A stretch of 64,000 bases of DNA from Litoditis marina. Its lineage: Eukaryota > Nematoda > Chromadorea > Rhabditida > Rhabditidae. The translations under genes and the position numbers were made by a program. Position 1 is the first letter of the stretch. Each line of letters starts with the position of its first letter. The notes beneath the pieces are model-generated. The model searched no databases. It saw nothing but the letters and a program-made list of their open reading frames with translations, and was not told where the DNA came from. Below, piece by piece: positions 1 through 12,901 of the stretch. The stretch is taken from the NCBI GenBank assembly GCA_964036275.1, contig CAXIWQ010000043.1, forward strand, positions 1 to 64,000, written 5' to 3'.

Positions 1-1215
1 TCTTTGCCTTGCAGCTACAGAGAACAGTTCATACGGCTATCAAATCTGTTGCTCCCAGCTAGAAAAACCCAATACAACTATCTATTCTGTGGCACACAGC
101 CACAAAATACGATATAACGCGGTTATCGACTCTTTGCCTTGCAGCTACAGAAAAAAGTTCATATGGCTATCAAGTCTGTTGCTCCAGCTACAAAAACCTA
201 ATACGACTTATATTCTGTGGCGCACAGCCACAAAAGACAAATTAACGCGGTTATTGACTCTTTGCCGTGCAGCTACAGAAAAAAGTTTATATGGCTATCA
301 AATATGTTGTTCCCAGCTAGAAAAACCCAATACAACTATCTATTCTGTGGCACACAGCCACAAAATACGATATAACGCGGTTATCGACTCTTTGCCTTGC
401 AGCTACAGAAAAAAGTTTATACGGCTATCAAGTCTGTTGCTCATGGCTACAAAAACCTAATACGACTTTATATCCTGTGGCGCACAGCCACAAAAGACAA
501 ATTAACGCGGTTATTACCTCTTTGCCTTGCAGCTACAGAAAAAAGTTCATACGGCTATCAAGTCTGTTGCTCCCAGCTACAAAAACCTGATACGACAATC
601 TATTCTGTGGCGCACAGCCACAAAGACGAATTAACGCGGTTATTGACATTTTGACTTGCAGCTACAAAAAAAATCATACGGCTATCAAGTCTGTTGCTTC
701 CAACTACAAAAACATAATACGACTTTATATTCTGTAGCGCACAGCCACAAAATACAAATTAACGCGGTTATTGACTCTTTGCCTTGCAGTTACAGAGAAC
801 ATTTCATACGGCTATCAAATCTGTTGCTCCCAGCTACAAAAACCTAATACGACTTTATATTCTGTGGCGCACAGCCACAAAAGACAAATTAACGCGGTTA
901 TTACCTCTTTGCCTTGCAGCTACAGAAAAAAAGTTTATACGGCTATCAAGTCTGTTGCTCCCAGCTACAAAAACCTAATACGACTTTATATTCTGTGGCG
1001 CACAGCCACAAAAGACAAATTAACGCGGTTATTGACTCTTTGCCGTGCAGCTACAGAAAAAAGTTTATATGGCTATCAGTATGTTGCTCCCAGCTAGAAA
1101 AACCCAATACAACTATCTATTCTGTGGCACACAGCCACAAAATACGATATAACGCGGTTATCGACTCTTTGCCTTGCAGCTACAGAAAAAAGTTCATACG
1201 GCTATCAAGTCTGTT
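1..1215 (+). repeat. HOR copy A1 (partial, enters from the left)
   Basis: It matches 1817-3032 at an offset of 1816-1817 bp (14 monomers) and the left part of A3. The shared order is: CpG-decayed monomer, CTCATGGCTAC monomer, CACAAAGACG monomer, marker monomer, ACATTTCATACGG monomer. The match weakens after about 1190. Confidence 0.75.
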
Positions 1216-1816
1216 GCTCCCAGCTACAAAAACCTAATACGACTTTATATTCTGTGGCGCACAGCCACAAAAGACAAATTAACGCGGTTATTACCTCTTT
1301 GCCTTGCAGCTACAGAAAAAAAGTTTATACGGCTATCAAGTCTGTTGCTCCCAGCTACAAAAACCTAATACGACTTTATATTCTGTGGCGCACAGCCACA
1401 AAAGACAATTTTACGCGGTTATTGACTCTTTGCCGTGCAGCTACAGAAAAAAGTTTATATGGCTATCAAGTATGTTGTTCCCAGCTAGAAAACCCAATAC
1501 AACTATCTATTCTGTGGCACACAGCCACAAAATACGATATAACGCGGTTATCGACTCTTTGCCTTGCAGCTACAGAAAAAAGTTTATACGGCTATCAAGT
1601 CTGTTGCTCCCAGCTACAAAAACCTAATACGACTTTATATTCTGTGGCGCACAGCCACAAAAGACAAATTAACGCGGTTATTGACTCTTTGCCGTGCAGC
1701 TACAGGAAAAAAGGTTATACGGCTATCAAGTATGTTGCTCCCAGCTACAAAAACCTGATACGACTATCTATTCTGTGGCGCACAGCCACAAAATACGAAT
1801 TAACGCGGTTATCGAC

Positions 1817-3500
1817 TCTTTGCCTTGCAGCTACAGAGAACAGTTCATACGGCTATCAAATCTGTTGCTCCCAGCTAGAAAAACCCAATACAACTATCTA
1901 TTCTGTGGCACACAGCCACAAAATACGATATAACGCGGTTATCGACTCTTTGCCTTGCAGCTACAGAAAAAAGTTCATATGGCTATCAAGTCTGTTGCTC
2001 CCAGCTACAAAAACCTAATACGACTTTTATTCTGTGGCGCACAGCCACAAAAGACAAATAACGCGGTTATTGACTCTTTGCCGTGCAGCTACAGAAAAAA
2101 GTTTATATGGCTATCAAGTATGTTGTTCCCAGCTAGAAAAACCCAATACAACTATCTATTCTGTGGCACACAGCCACAAAATACGATATAACGCGGTTAT
2201 CGACTATTTGCCTTGCAGCTACAGAAAAAAGTTTATACGGCTATCAAGTCTGTTGCTCATGGCTACAAAAACCTAATACGACTTTATATCCTGTGGCGCA
2301 CAGCCACAAAAGACAAATTAACGCGGTTATTACCTCTTTGCCTTGCAGCTACAGAAAAAAGTTCATACGGCTATCAAGTCTGTTGCTCCCAGCTACAAAA
2401 ACCTGATACGACAATCTATTCTGTGGCGCACAGCCACAAAGACGAATTAACGCGGTTATTGACATTTTGACTTGCAGCTACAAAAAAAAATCATACGGCT
2501 ATCAAGTCTGTTGCTTCCAACTACAAAAACATAATACGACTTTATATTCTGTAGCGCACAGCCACAAAATACAAATTAACGCGGTTATTGACTCTTTGCC
2601 TTGCAGTTACAGAGAACATTTCATACGGCTATCAAATCTGTTGCTCCCAGCTACAAAAACCTAATACGACTTTATATTCTGTGGCGCACAGCCACAAAAG
2701 ACAAATTAACGCGGTTATTACCTCTTTGCCTTGCAGCTACAGAAAAAAGTTTATACGGCTATCAAGTCTGTTGCTCCCAGCTACAAAAACCTAATACGAC
2801 TTTATATTCTGTGGCGCACAGCCACAAAAGACAAATTAACGCGGTTATTGACTCTTTGCCGTGCAGCTACAGAAAAAAGTTTATATGGCTATCAAGTATG
2901 TTGCTCCCAGCTTAGAAAAACCCAATACAACTATCTATTCTGTGGCACACAGCCACAAAATACGATATAACGCGGTTATCGACTCTTTGCCTTGCAGCTA
3001 CAGAAAAAAGTTTATACGGCTATCAAGTCTGTTGCTCATGGCTACACAAACCTATTACGACTTTATATCCTGTGGCGCACAGCCACAAAAGACAAATTAA
3101 CGCGGTTATTACCTCTTTGCCTTGCAGCTACAGAAAAACGTTCATACGGCTATCAAGTCTGTTGCTCCCAGCTTCAAAAACCTGATACGACAATCTATTC
3201 TGTGGCGCACAGCCACAAAAGACAAATTAACGCGGTTATTGACTCTTTGCCGTGCAGCTACAGAAAAAAGTTTATATGGCTATCAAGTATGTTGCTCCCA
3301 GCTAGAAAAACCCAATACAACTATCTATTCTGTGGCACACAGCCACAAAATACGATATAACGCGGTTATCGACTCTTTGCCTTGCAGCTACAGAAAAAAG
3401 TTCATACGGCTATCAAGTCTGTTGCTCCCAGCTACAAAAACCTAATACGACTTTATATTCTGTGGCGCACAGCCACAAAAGACAAATTAACGCGGTTATT
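1817..3500 (+). repeat. HOR copy A2
   Basis: It matches A3 at a constant offset of 2989-2990 bp (23 monomers). The shared variants include the CTCATGGCTACACAAACC monomer near 3040 and 6025 and the GAAAAACGTTCATACGG monomer near 3135 and 6125. Divergence begins near 3520, where CAGGAAAAAGG replaces CAGAAAAAAG. Confidence 0.75.
2475..2603 (+). repeat. Marker monomer with ACATTTTGACTTGCAG entry
   Basis: A distinctive type. It is preceded by CACAAAGACG and by ACATTTTGAC instead of ACTCTTTGCC, and it contains an unusually long A run (8-12) and, in most copies, CTTCCAACTAC and AAACATAATACG. The ACATT start lies at about 646, 2462, 5452, 7138, 9611, 10777, 12726, 14545, 19484, 20521, 22340, 24155, 24670, 26876, 26921, 27181, 31069, 32105, 45874, 47122, 48811, 52186, 55303, 57250, 58160, 60366 and 62313. 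It therefore serves as a phase marker for the HORs. Copies from 45874 to 52186 have CTCCCAGCTAC in place of CTTCCAACTAC. No copy occurs between 32.1 and 45.9 kb. Confidence 0.85.
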
Positions 3501-3771
3501 GACTCTTTGCCGTGCAGCTACAGGAAAAAGGTTATACGGCTATCAAGTATGTTGCTCCCAGCTACAAAAACCTGATACGACTATCTATTCTGTGGCGCAC
3601 AGCCACAAAATACGAATTAACGCGGTTATCGACTCTTTGCCTTGCAGCTACAGAGAACAGTTCATACGGCTATCAAATCTGTTGCTCCCAGCTAGAAAAA
3701 CCCAATACAACTATCTATTCTGTGGCACACAGCCACAAAATACGATATAACGCGGTTATCGACTCTTTGCC

Positions 3772-4553
3772 TTGCAGCTACAGAAAAAAGTTCATACGGC
3801 TATCAAGTCTGTTGCTCCCAGCTACAAAAACCTAATACGACTTTATATTCTGTGGCGCACAGCCACAAAAGACAAATTAACGCGGTTATTACCTCTTTGC
3901 CTTGCAGCTACAGAAAAAAAGTTTATACGGCTATCAAGTCTGTTGCTCCCAGCTACAAAAACCAAATACGACTTTATATTCTGTGGCGCACAGCCACAAA
4001 AGACAATTTTACGCGGTTATTGACTCTTTGCCGTGCAGCTACAGAAAAAAGTTTATATGGCTATCAAGTATGTTGTTCCCAGCTAGAAAAACCCAATACA
4101 ACTATCTATTCTGTGGCACACAGCCACAAAATACGATATAACGCGGTTATCGACTCTTTGCCTTGCAGCTACAGAAAAAAGTTCATACGGCTATCAAGTC
4201 TGTTGCTCCCAGCTACAAAAACCTAATACGACTTTATATTCTGTGGCGCACAGCCACAAAAGACAAATTAACGCGGTTATTACCTCTTTGCCTTGCAGCT
4301 ACAGAAAAAAAGTTTATACGGCTATCAAGTCTGTTGCTCCCAGCTACAAAAACCTAATACGACTTTATATTCTGTGGCGCACAGCCACAAAAGACAATTT
4401 TACGCGGTTATTGACTCTTTGCCGTGCAGCTACAGAAAAAAGTTTATATGGCTATCAAGTATGTTGTTCCCAGCTAGAAAAACCCAATACAACTATCTAT
4501 TCTGTGGCACACAGCCACAAAATACGATATAACGCGGTTATCGACTCTTTGCC
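3772..4553 (+). repeat. Tandem pair of a 391 bp trimer
   Basis: Bases 3772-4162 and 4163-4553 are near-identical three-monomer blocks. Both carry an extra A in GAAAAAAAGTTTATACGG and the rare GACAATTTTACGCGG. The same trimer occurs singly near 1174-1563. This is the smallest duplication unit seen at this end. Confidence 0.8.
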
Positions 4554-4805
4554 TTGCAGCTACAGAAAAAAGTTTATACGGCTATCAAGTCTGTTGCTCC
4601 CAGCTACAAAAACCTAATACGACTTTATATTCTGTGGCGCACAGCCACAAAAGACAAATTAACGCGGTTATTGACTCTTTGCCGTGCAGCTACAAGAAAA
4701 AGGTTATACGGCTATCAAGTATGTTGCTCCCAGCTACAAAAACCTGATACGACTATCTATTCTGTGGCGCACAGCCACAAAATACGAATTAACGCGGTTA
4801 TCGAC

Positions 4806-6490
4806 TCTTGCCTTGCAGCTACAGAGAACAGTTCATACGGCTATCAAATCTGTTGCTCCCAGCTAGAAAAACCCAATACAACTATCTATTCTGTGGCACA
4901 CAGCCACAAAATACGATATAACGCGGTTATCGACTCTTTGCCTTGCAGCTACAGAAAAAAGTTCATATGGCTATCAAGTCTGTTGCTCCCAGCTACAAAA
5001 ACCTAATACGACTTTATATTCTGTGGCGCACAGCCACAAAAGACAAATTAACGCGGTTATTGACTCTTTGCCGTGCAGCTACAGAAAAAAGTTTATATGG
5101 CTATCAAGTATGTTGTTCCCAGCTAGAAAAACCCAATACAACTATCTAATCTGTGGCACACAGCCACAAAATACGATATAACGCGGTTATCGACTCTTTG
5201 CCTTGCAGCTACAGAAAAAAGTTTATACGGCTATCAAGTCTGTTGCTCATGGCTACAAAAACCTAATACGACTTTATATCCTGTGGCGCACAGCCACAAA
5301 AGACAAATTAACGCGGTTATTACCTCTTTGCCTTGCAGCTACAGAAAAAAGTTCATACGGCTATCAAGTCTGTTGCTCCCAGCTACAAAAACCTGATACG
5401 ACAATCTATTCTGTGGCGCACAGCCACAAAGACGAATTAACGCGGTTATTGACATTTTGACTTGCAGCTACAAAAAAAATCATACGGCTATCAAGTCTGT
5501 TGCTTCCAACTACAAAAACATAATACGACTTTATATTCTGTAGCGCACAGCCACAAAATACAAATTAACGCGGTTATTGACCTCTTTGCCTTGCAGTTAC
5601 AGAGAACATTTCATACGGCTATCAAATCTGTTGCTCCCAGCTACAAAAACCTAATACGACTTTATATTCTGTGGCGCACAGCCACAAAAGACAAATTAAC
5701 GCGGTTATTACCTCTTTGCCTTGCAGCTACAGAAAAAAAGTTTATACGGCTATCAAGTCTGTTGCTCCCAGCTACAAAAACCTAATACGACTTATATTCT
5801 GTGGCGCACAGCCACAAAAGACAAATTAACGCGGTTATTGACTCTTTGCCGTGCAGCTACAGAAAAAAGTTTATATGGCTATCAAGTATGTTGCTCCCAG
5901 CTAGAAAAACCCAATACAACTATCTATTCTGTGGCACACAGCCACAAAATACGATATAACGCGGTTATCGACTCTTTGCCTTGCAGCTACAGAAAAAAGT
6001 TTATACGGCTATCAAGTCTGTTGCTCATGGCTACACAAACCTAATACGACTTTATATCCTGTGGCGCACAGCCACAAAAGACAAATTAACGCGGTTATTA
6101 CCTCTTTGCCTTGCAGCTACAGAAAAACGTTCATACGGCTATCAAGTCTGTTGCTCCCAGCTACAAAAACCTGATACGACAATCTATTCTGTGGCGCACA
6201 GCCACAAAAGACAAATTAACGCGGTTATTGACTCTTTGCCGTGCAGCTACAGAAAAAAGTTTATATGGCTATCAAGTATGTTGCTCCCAGCTAGAAAAAC
6301 CCAATACAACTATCTATTATGTGGCACACAGCCACAAAATACGATATAACGCGGTTATCGACTCTTTGCCTTGCAGCTACAGAAAAAAGTTCATACGGCT
6401 ATCAAGTCTGTTGCTCCCAGCTACAAAAACCTAATACGACTTTATATTCTGTGGCGCACAGCCACAAAAGACAAATTAACGCGGTTATTA
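4806..6490 (+). repeat. HOR copy A3
   Basis: It matches A2 (offset 2989-2990 bp). Its right part, from about 5450, is repeated again at 7137-8176 (offset 1686 bp, 13 monomers). Private changes such as TCTAATCTGTGG near 5147 show some divergence after copying. Confidence 0.75.
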
Positions 6491-7136
6491 CCTCTTTGCC
6501 TTGCAGCTACAGAAAAAAGTTCATACGGCTATCAAGTCTGTTGCTCCCAGCTACAAAAACCTGATACGACAATCTATTCTGTGGCGCACAGCCACAAAAG
6601 ACAAATTAACGCGGTTATTACCTCTTTGCCTTGCAGCTACAGAAAAAAGTTTATACGGCTATCAAGTCTGTTGCTCCAGCTACAAAAACCTAATACGACT
6701 TTTTATTCTGTGGCGCACAGCCACAAAAGACAAATTAACGCGGTTATTGACTCTTTGCCGTGCAGCTACAGGAAAAAGGTTATACGGCTATCAAGTATGT
6801 TGCTCCCAGCTACAAAAACCTGATACGACTATCTATTCTGTGGCGCACAGCCACAAAATACGAATTAACGCGGTTATCGACTCTTTGCCTTGCAGCTACA
6901 GAGAACAGTTCATACGGCTATCAAATCTGTTGCTCCCAGCTAGAAAAACCCAATACAACTATCTATTCTGTGGCACACAGCCACAAAATACGATATAACG
7001 CGGTTATCGACTCTTTGCCTTGCAGCTACAGAAAAAAGTTCATACGGCTATCAAGTCTGTTGCTCCAGCTACAAAAACCTGATACGACAATCTATTCTGT
7101 GGCGCACAGCCACAAAGACGAATTAACGCGGTTATT

Positions 7137-8176
7137 GACATTTTGACTTGCAGCTACAAAAAAAAATCATACGGCTATCAAGTCTGTTGCTTCCAACTAC
7201 AAAAACATAATACGACTTTATATTCTGTAGCGCACAGCCACAAAATACAAATTAACGCGGTTATTGACTCTTTGCCTTGCAGTTACAGAGAACATTTCAT
7301 ACGGCTATCAAATCTGTTGCTCCCAGCTACAAAAACCTAATACGACTTTATATTCTGTGGCGCACAGCCACAAAAGACAAATTAACGCGGTTATTACCTC
7401 TTTGCCTTGCAGCTACAGAAAAAAAGTTTATACGGCTATCAAGTCTGTTGCTCCCAGCTACAAAACCTAATACGACTTTATATTCTGTGGCGCACAGCCA
7501 CAAAAGACAAATTAACGCGGTTATTGACTCTTTGCCGTGCAGCTACAGAAAAAAGTTTATATGGCTATCAAGTATGTTGCTCCCAGCTAGAAAAACCCAA
7601 TACAACTATCTATTCTGTGGCACACAGCCACAAAATACGATATAACGCGGTTATCGACTCTTTGCCTTGCAGCTACAGAAAAAAGTTTATACGGCTATCA
7701 AGTCTGTTGCTCATGGCTACACAAACCTAATACGACTTTATATCCTGTGGCGCACAGCCACAAAAGACAAATTAACGCGGTTATTACCTCTTTGCCTTGC
7801 AGCTACAGAAAAACGTTCATACGGCTATCAAGTCTGTTGCTCCCAGCTACAAAAACCTGATACGACAATCTATTCTGTGGCGCACAGCCACAAAAGACAA
7901 ATTAACGCGGTTATTGACTCTTTGCCGTGCAGCTACAGAAAAAAGTTTATATGGCTATCAAGTATGTTGCTCCCAGCTAGAAAAACCCAATACAACTATA
8001 TATTCTGTGGCACACAGCCACAAAATACGATATAACGCGGTTATCGACTCTTTGCCTTGCAGCTACAGAAAAAAGTTCATACGGCTATCAAGTCTGTTGC
8101 TCCCAGCTACAAAAACCTAATACGACTTTATATTCTGTGGCGCACAGCCACAAAAGACAAATTAACGCGGTTATTA
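7137..8176 (+). repeat. HOR copy A4 (partial)
   Basis: It matches 5450-6490 at 1686 bp, starting at the marker monomer and running through the CTCATGGCTACACAAACC and GAAAAACGTTC monomers. Confidence 0.75.
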
Positions 8177-8706
8177 CCTCTTTGCCTTGCAGCTACAGAA
8201 AAAAGTTTATACGGCTATCAAGTCTGTTGCTCATGGCTACACAAACCTAATACGACTTTATATCCTGTGGCGCACAGCCACAAAAGACAAATTAACGCGG
8301 TTATTACCTCTTTGCCTTGCAGCTACAGAAAAACGTTCATACGGCTATCAAGTCTGTTGCTCCCAGCTACAAAAACCTGATACGACAATCTATTCTGTGG
8401 CGCACAGCCACAAAAGACAAATTAACGCGGTTATTGACTCTTTGCCGTGCAGCTACAGAAAAAAGTTTATATGGCTATCAAGTATGTTGATCCCAGCTAG
8501 AAAAACCCAATACAACTATCTATTCTGTGGCACACAGCCACAAAATACGATATAACGCGGTTATCGACTCTTTGCCTTGCAGCTACAGAAAAAAGTTCAT
8601 ACGGCTATCAAGTCTGTTGCTCCCAGCTACAAAAACCTAATACGACTTTATATTCTGTGGCGCACAGCCACAAAAGACAAATTAACGCGGTTATTACCTC
8701 TTTGCC
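7667..8706 (+). repeat. Tandem pair of a 520 bp tetramer
   Basis: Bases 7667-8186 and 8187-8706 are successive four-monomer blocks with the same order of types. They are told apart by a few private bases, for example ACTATATATTC near 7998 in the first and GTTGATCCC near 8489 in the second. Confidence 0.75.
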
Positions 8707-10011
8707 TTGCAGCTACAGAAAAAAAAGTTTATACGGCTATCAAGTCTGTTGCTCCCAGCTACAAAAACCTAATACGACTTTATATTCTGTGGCGCACAGC
8801 CACAAAAGACAAATTAACGCGGTTATTGACTCTTTGCCGTGCAGCTACAGAAAAAAGTTTATATGGCTATCAAGTATGTTGTTCCCAGCTAGAAAAACCC
8901 AATACAACTATCTATTCTGTGGCACACAGCCACAAAATACGATATAACGCGGTTATCGACTCTTTGCCTTGCAGCTACAGAAAAAAGTTTATACGGCTAT
9001 CAAGTCTGTTGCTCATGGCTACAAAAACCTAATACGACTTTATATCCTGTGGCGCACAGCCACAAAAGACAAATTAACGCGGTTATTACCTCTTTGCCTT
9101 GTAGCTACAGAAAAAAAGTTTATACGGCTATCAAGTCTGTTGCTCCCAGCTACAAAAACCTAATACGACTTTTATATTTCTGTGGCGCACAGCCACAAAA
9201 GACAAATTAACGCGGTTATTGACTCTTTGCCGTGCAGCTACAGAAAAAAGTTTATATGGCTATCAAGTATGTTGTTCCCAGCTAGAAAAACCCAATACAA
9301 CTATCTATTCTGTGGCACACAGCACAAAATACGATATAACGCGGTTATCGACTCTTTGCCTTGCAGCTACAGAAAAAAGTTTATACGGCTATCAAGTCTG
9401 TTGCTCATGGCTACAAAAACCTAATACGACTTTATATCCTGTGGCGCACAGCCACAAAAGACAAATTAACGCGGTTATTACCTCTTTGCCTTGCAGCTAC
9501 AGAAAAAAGTTCATACGGCTATCAAGTCTGTTGCTCCCAGCTACAAAAACCTGATACGACAATGCTATTCTGTGGCGCACAGCCACAAAGACGAATTAAC
9601 GCGGTTATTGACATTTTGACTTGCAGCTACAAAAAAAAATCATACGGCTATCAAGTCTGTTGCTTCCAACTACAAAAACATAATACGACTTTATATTCTG
9701 TAGCGCACAGCCACAAATACAAATTAACGCGGTTATTGACTCTTTGCCTTGCAGTTACAGAGAACATTTCATACGGCTATCAAATCTGTTGCTCCCAGCT
9801 ACAAAAACCTAATACGACTTTGTATTCTGTGGCGCACAGCCACAAAGACAAATTAACGCGGTTATTACCTCTTTGCCTTGCAGCTACAGAAAAAAAGTTT
9901 ATACGGCTATCAAGTCTGTTGCTCCCAGCTACAAAAACCTAATACGACTTTATATTCTGTGGCGCACAGCCACAAAAGACAAATTAACGCGGTTATTGAC
10001 TCTTTGCCGTG

Positions 10012-10141
10012 CAGCTACAGAAAAAAGTTTATATGGCTATCAAGTATGTTGCTCCCAGCTAGAAAAACCCAATACAACTATCTATTCTGTGGCACACAGC
10101 CACAAAATACGATATAACGCGGTTATCGACTCTTTGCCTTG
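10012..10141 (+). repeat. CpG-decayed monomer type
   Basis: This 130 bp monomer has lost three CpG sites by transition: ACGG to ATGG at 10034-10035, ACGA to ACAA at 10075-10076, and GCGC to GCAC at 10093-10094. It also carries CTAGAAAAACCC and ACGATATAACG. Near-identical copies recur at about 275, 2870, 3250, 5865, 7550, 12995, 14950, 17550, 20930, 22750, 25080, 32510, 33290, 55700, 56230, 57650, 58560, 60770 and 63610. The type is absent from about 33.5 to 55.6 kb, where other types dominate. Confidence 0.85.
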
Positions 10142-11083
10142 CAGCTACAGAAAAAGTTCATACGGCTATCAAGTCTGTTGCTCCCAGCTACAAAAACCTA
10201 ATACGACTTTATATTCTGTGGCGCACAGCCACAAAAGACAAATTAACGCGGTTATTACCTCTTTGCCTTGCAGCTACAGAAAAAAAGTTTATACGGCTAT
10301 CAAGTCTGTTGCTCCCAGCTACAAAAACCTAATACGACTTTATATTCTGTGGCGCACAGCCACAAAAGACAAATTAACGCGGTTATTGACTCTTTGCCGT
10401 GCAGCTACAGAAAAAAGTTTATATGGCTATCAAGTATGTTGTTCCAGCTAGAAAAACCCAATACAACTATCTATTCTGTGGCACACAGCCACAAAATACG
10501 ATATAACGCGGTTATCGACTCTTTGCCTTGCAGCTACAGAAAAAAGTTTATACGGCTATCAAGTCTGTTGCTCATGGCTACAAAAACCTAATACGACTTT
10601 ATATCCTGTGGCGCACAGCCACAAAAGACAAATTAACGCGGTTATTACCTCTTTGCATTGCAGCTACAGAAAAAAGTTCATACGGCTATCAAGTCTGTTG
10701 CTCCCAGCTACAAAAACCTGATACGACAATCTATTCTGTGGCGCACAGCCACAAAGACGAATTAACGCGGTTATTGACATTTTGACTTGCAGCTACAAAA
10801 AAAAATCATACGGCTATCAAGTCTGTTGCTTCCAACTACAAAAACATAATACGACTTTATATTCTGTGGCGCACAGCCACAAAATACAAATTAACGCGGT
10901 TATTGACTCTTTGCCTTGCAGTTACAGAGAACATTTCATACGGCTATCAAATCTGTTGCTCCCAGCTACAAAAACCTAATACGACTTTATATTCTGTGGC
11001 GCACAGCCACAAAAGACAAATTAACGCGGTTATTACCTCTTTGCCTTGCAGCTACAGGAAAAAAATTTATACGGCTATCAAGT

Positions 11084-12901
11084 CTGTTGCTCCCAGCTAC
11101 AAAAACCTAATACGACTTTATATTCTGTGGCGCACAGCCACAAAAGACAAATTAACGCGGTTATTGACTCTTTGCCGTGCAGCTACAGAAAAAGGTTTAT
11201 ATGGCTATCAAGTATGTTGCTCCCAGCTAGAAAAACCCAATACAACTATCTATTCTGTGGCACACAGCCACAAAATACGATATAACGCGGTTATCGACTC
11301 TTTGCCTTGCAGCTACAGAAAAAAGTTTATACGGCTATCAAGTCTGTTGCTCATGGCTACAAAAACCTAATACGACTTTATATCCTGTGGCGCACAGCCA
11401 CAAAAGACAAATTAACGCGGTTATTACCTCTTTGCCTTGCAGCTACAGAAAAAAGTTCATACGGCTATCAAGTATGTTGCTCCCAGCTACAAAAACCTGA
11501 TACGACAATCTATTCTGTGGCGCACAGCCACAAAAGACAAATTAACGCGGTTATTACCTCTTGCCTTGCAGCTACAGAAAAAAGTTCATACGGCTATCAA
11601 GTCTGTTGCTCCCAGCTACAAAAACCTAATACGACGTTTATATTCTGTGGCGCACAGCACAAAAGACAAATTAACGCGGTTATTGACTCTTTGCCGTGCA
11701 GCTACAGGAAAAAGGTTATACGGCTATCAAGTATGTTGCTCCCAGCTACAAAAACCTGATACGACTATCTATTCTGTGGCGCACAGCCACAAAATACGAA
11801 TTAACGCGGTTATCGACTCTTTGCCTTGCAGCTACAGAGAACAGTTCATACGGCTATCAAATATGTTGCTCCCAGCTACAAAAACCTAATACGACAATCT
11901 ATTCTGTGGCGCACAGCCACAAAACACGAAATATCGCGGTTATCGACTTGTTGGCTTGCAGCTACAGAGAAAAGTTCATACGGCTATCAAGTCTGTTGCT
12001 CCCAGCTACAAAAACCTGATACGACAATCTATTCTGTGGCGCACAGCCACAAAAGACAAATTAACGCGGTTATTACTTCTTTGCCTTGCAGCTACAGAAA
12101 AAAGTTCATACGGCCATCAAGTCTGTTGCTCCCAGCTACAAAAACCTAATACGACTTTATATTCTGTGGCGCACAGCCACAAAAGACAAATTAACGCGGT
12201 TATTGACTCTTTGCCGTGCAGCTACAGGAAAAAGGTTATACGGCTACCAAGTATGTTGCTCCCAGCTACAAAAACCTAATACGACTATCTATTCTGTGGC
12301 GCACAGCCACAAAATACGAATTGACGCGGTTATCGACTCTTTGCCTTGCAAGCTACAGAGAACAGTTCATACGGCTATCAAATCTGTTGCTCCCAGCTAC
12401 AAAAACCTAATACGACAATCTATTCTGTGGCGCACAGCCACAAAATACAAATTATCGCGGTTATCGACTTGTTGGCTTGCAGCTACAGAGAAAAGTTCAT
12501 ACGGCTATCAAGTCTGTTGCTCCCAGCTACAAAAACCTAATACGACTATATATTCTGTGGCGCACAGCCACAAAAGACGAATTAACGCGGTTATTGACTC
12601 TTTGCCTCGCAGTTACAGAGAACATTTCATACGGCTATCAAATCTGTTGCTCCCAGCTACAAAAACCTAATACGACAATATATTCTGTGGCGCACAGCCA
12701 CAAAGACGAATTAACGCGGTTATTGACATTTTGACTTGCAGCTACAAAAAAAAATCATACGGCTATCAAGTCTGTTGCTTCCAACTACAAAAACATAATA
12801 CGACTTTATATTCTGTGGCGCACAGCCACAAAACACAAATTAACGCGGTTATTGACTCTTTGCCTTGCAGTTACAGAGAACATTTCATACGGCTATCAAA
12901 T
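11084..12901 (+). repeat. 14-mer HOR, copy 1 (about 1.82 kb)
   Basis: Equivalent sites recur 1818-1820 bp later through all 14 monomers, including the rare GAAAAAGGTTTATATGG near 11190, AACACGAAATATCGCGG near 11922 and CGGCCATCAAG near 12112. Copy 1 has private single-base indels, for example CTCTTGCC near 11558 and CAGCACAAAAG near 11656, that copy 2 lacks. Boundaries are uncertain by tens of bases because the monomers are similar. Confidence 0.85.
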
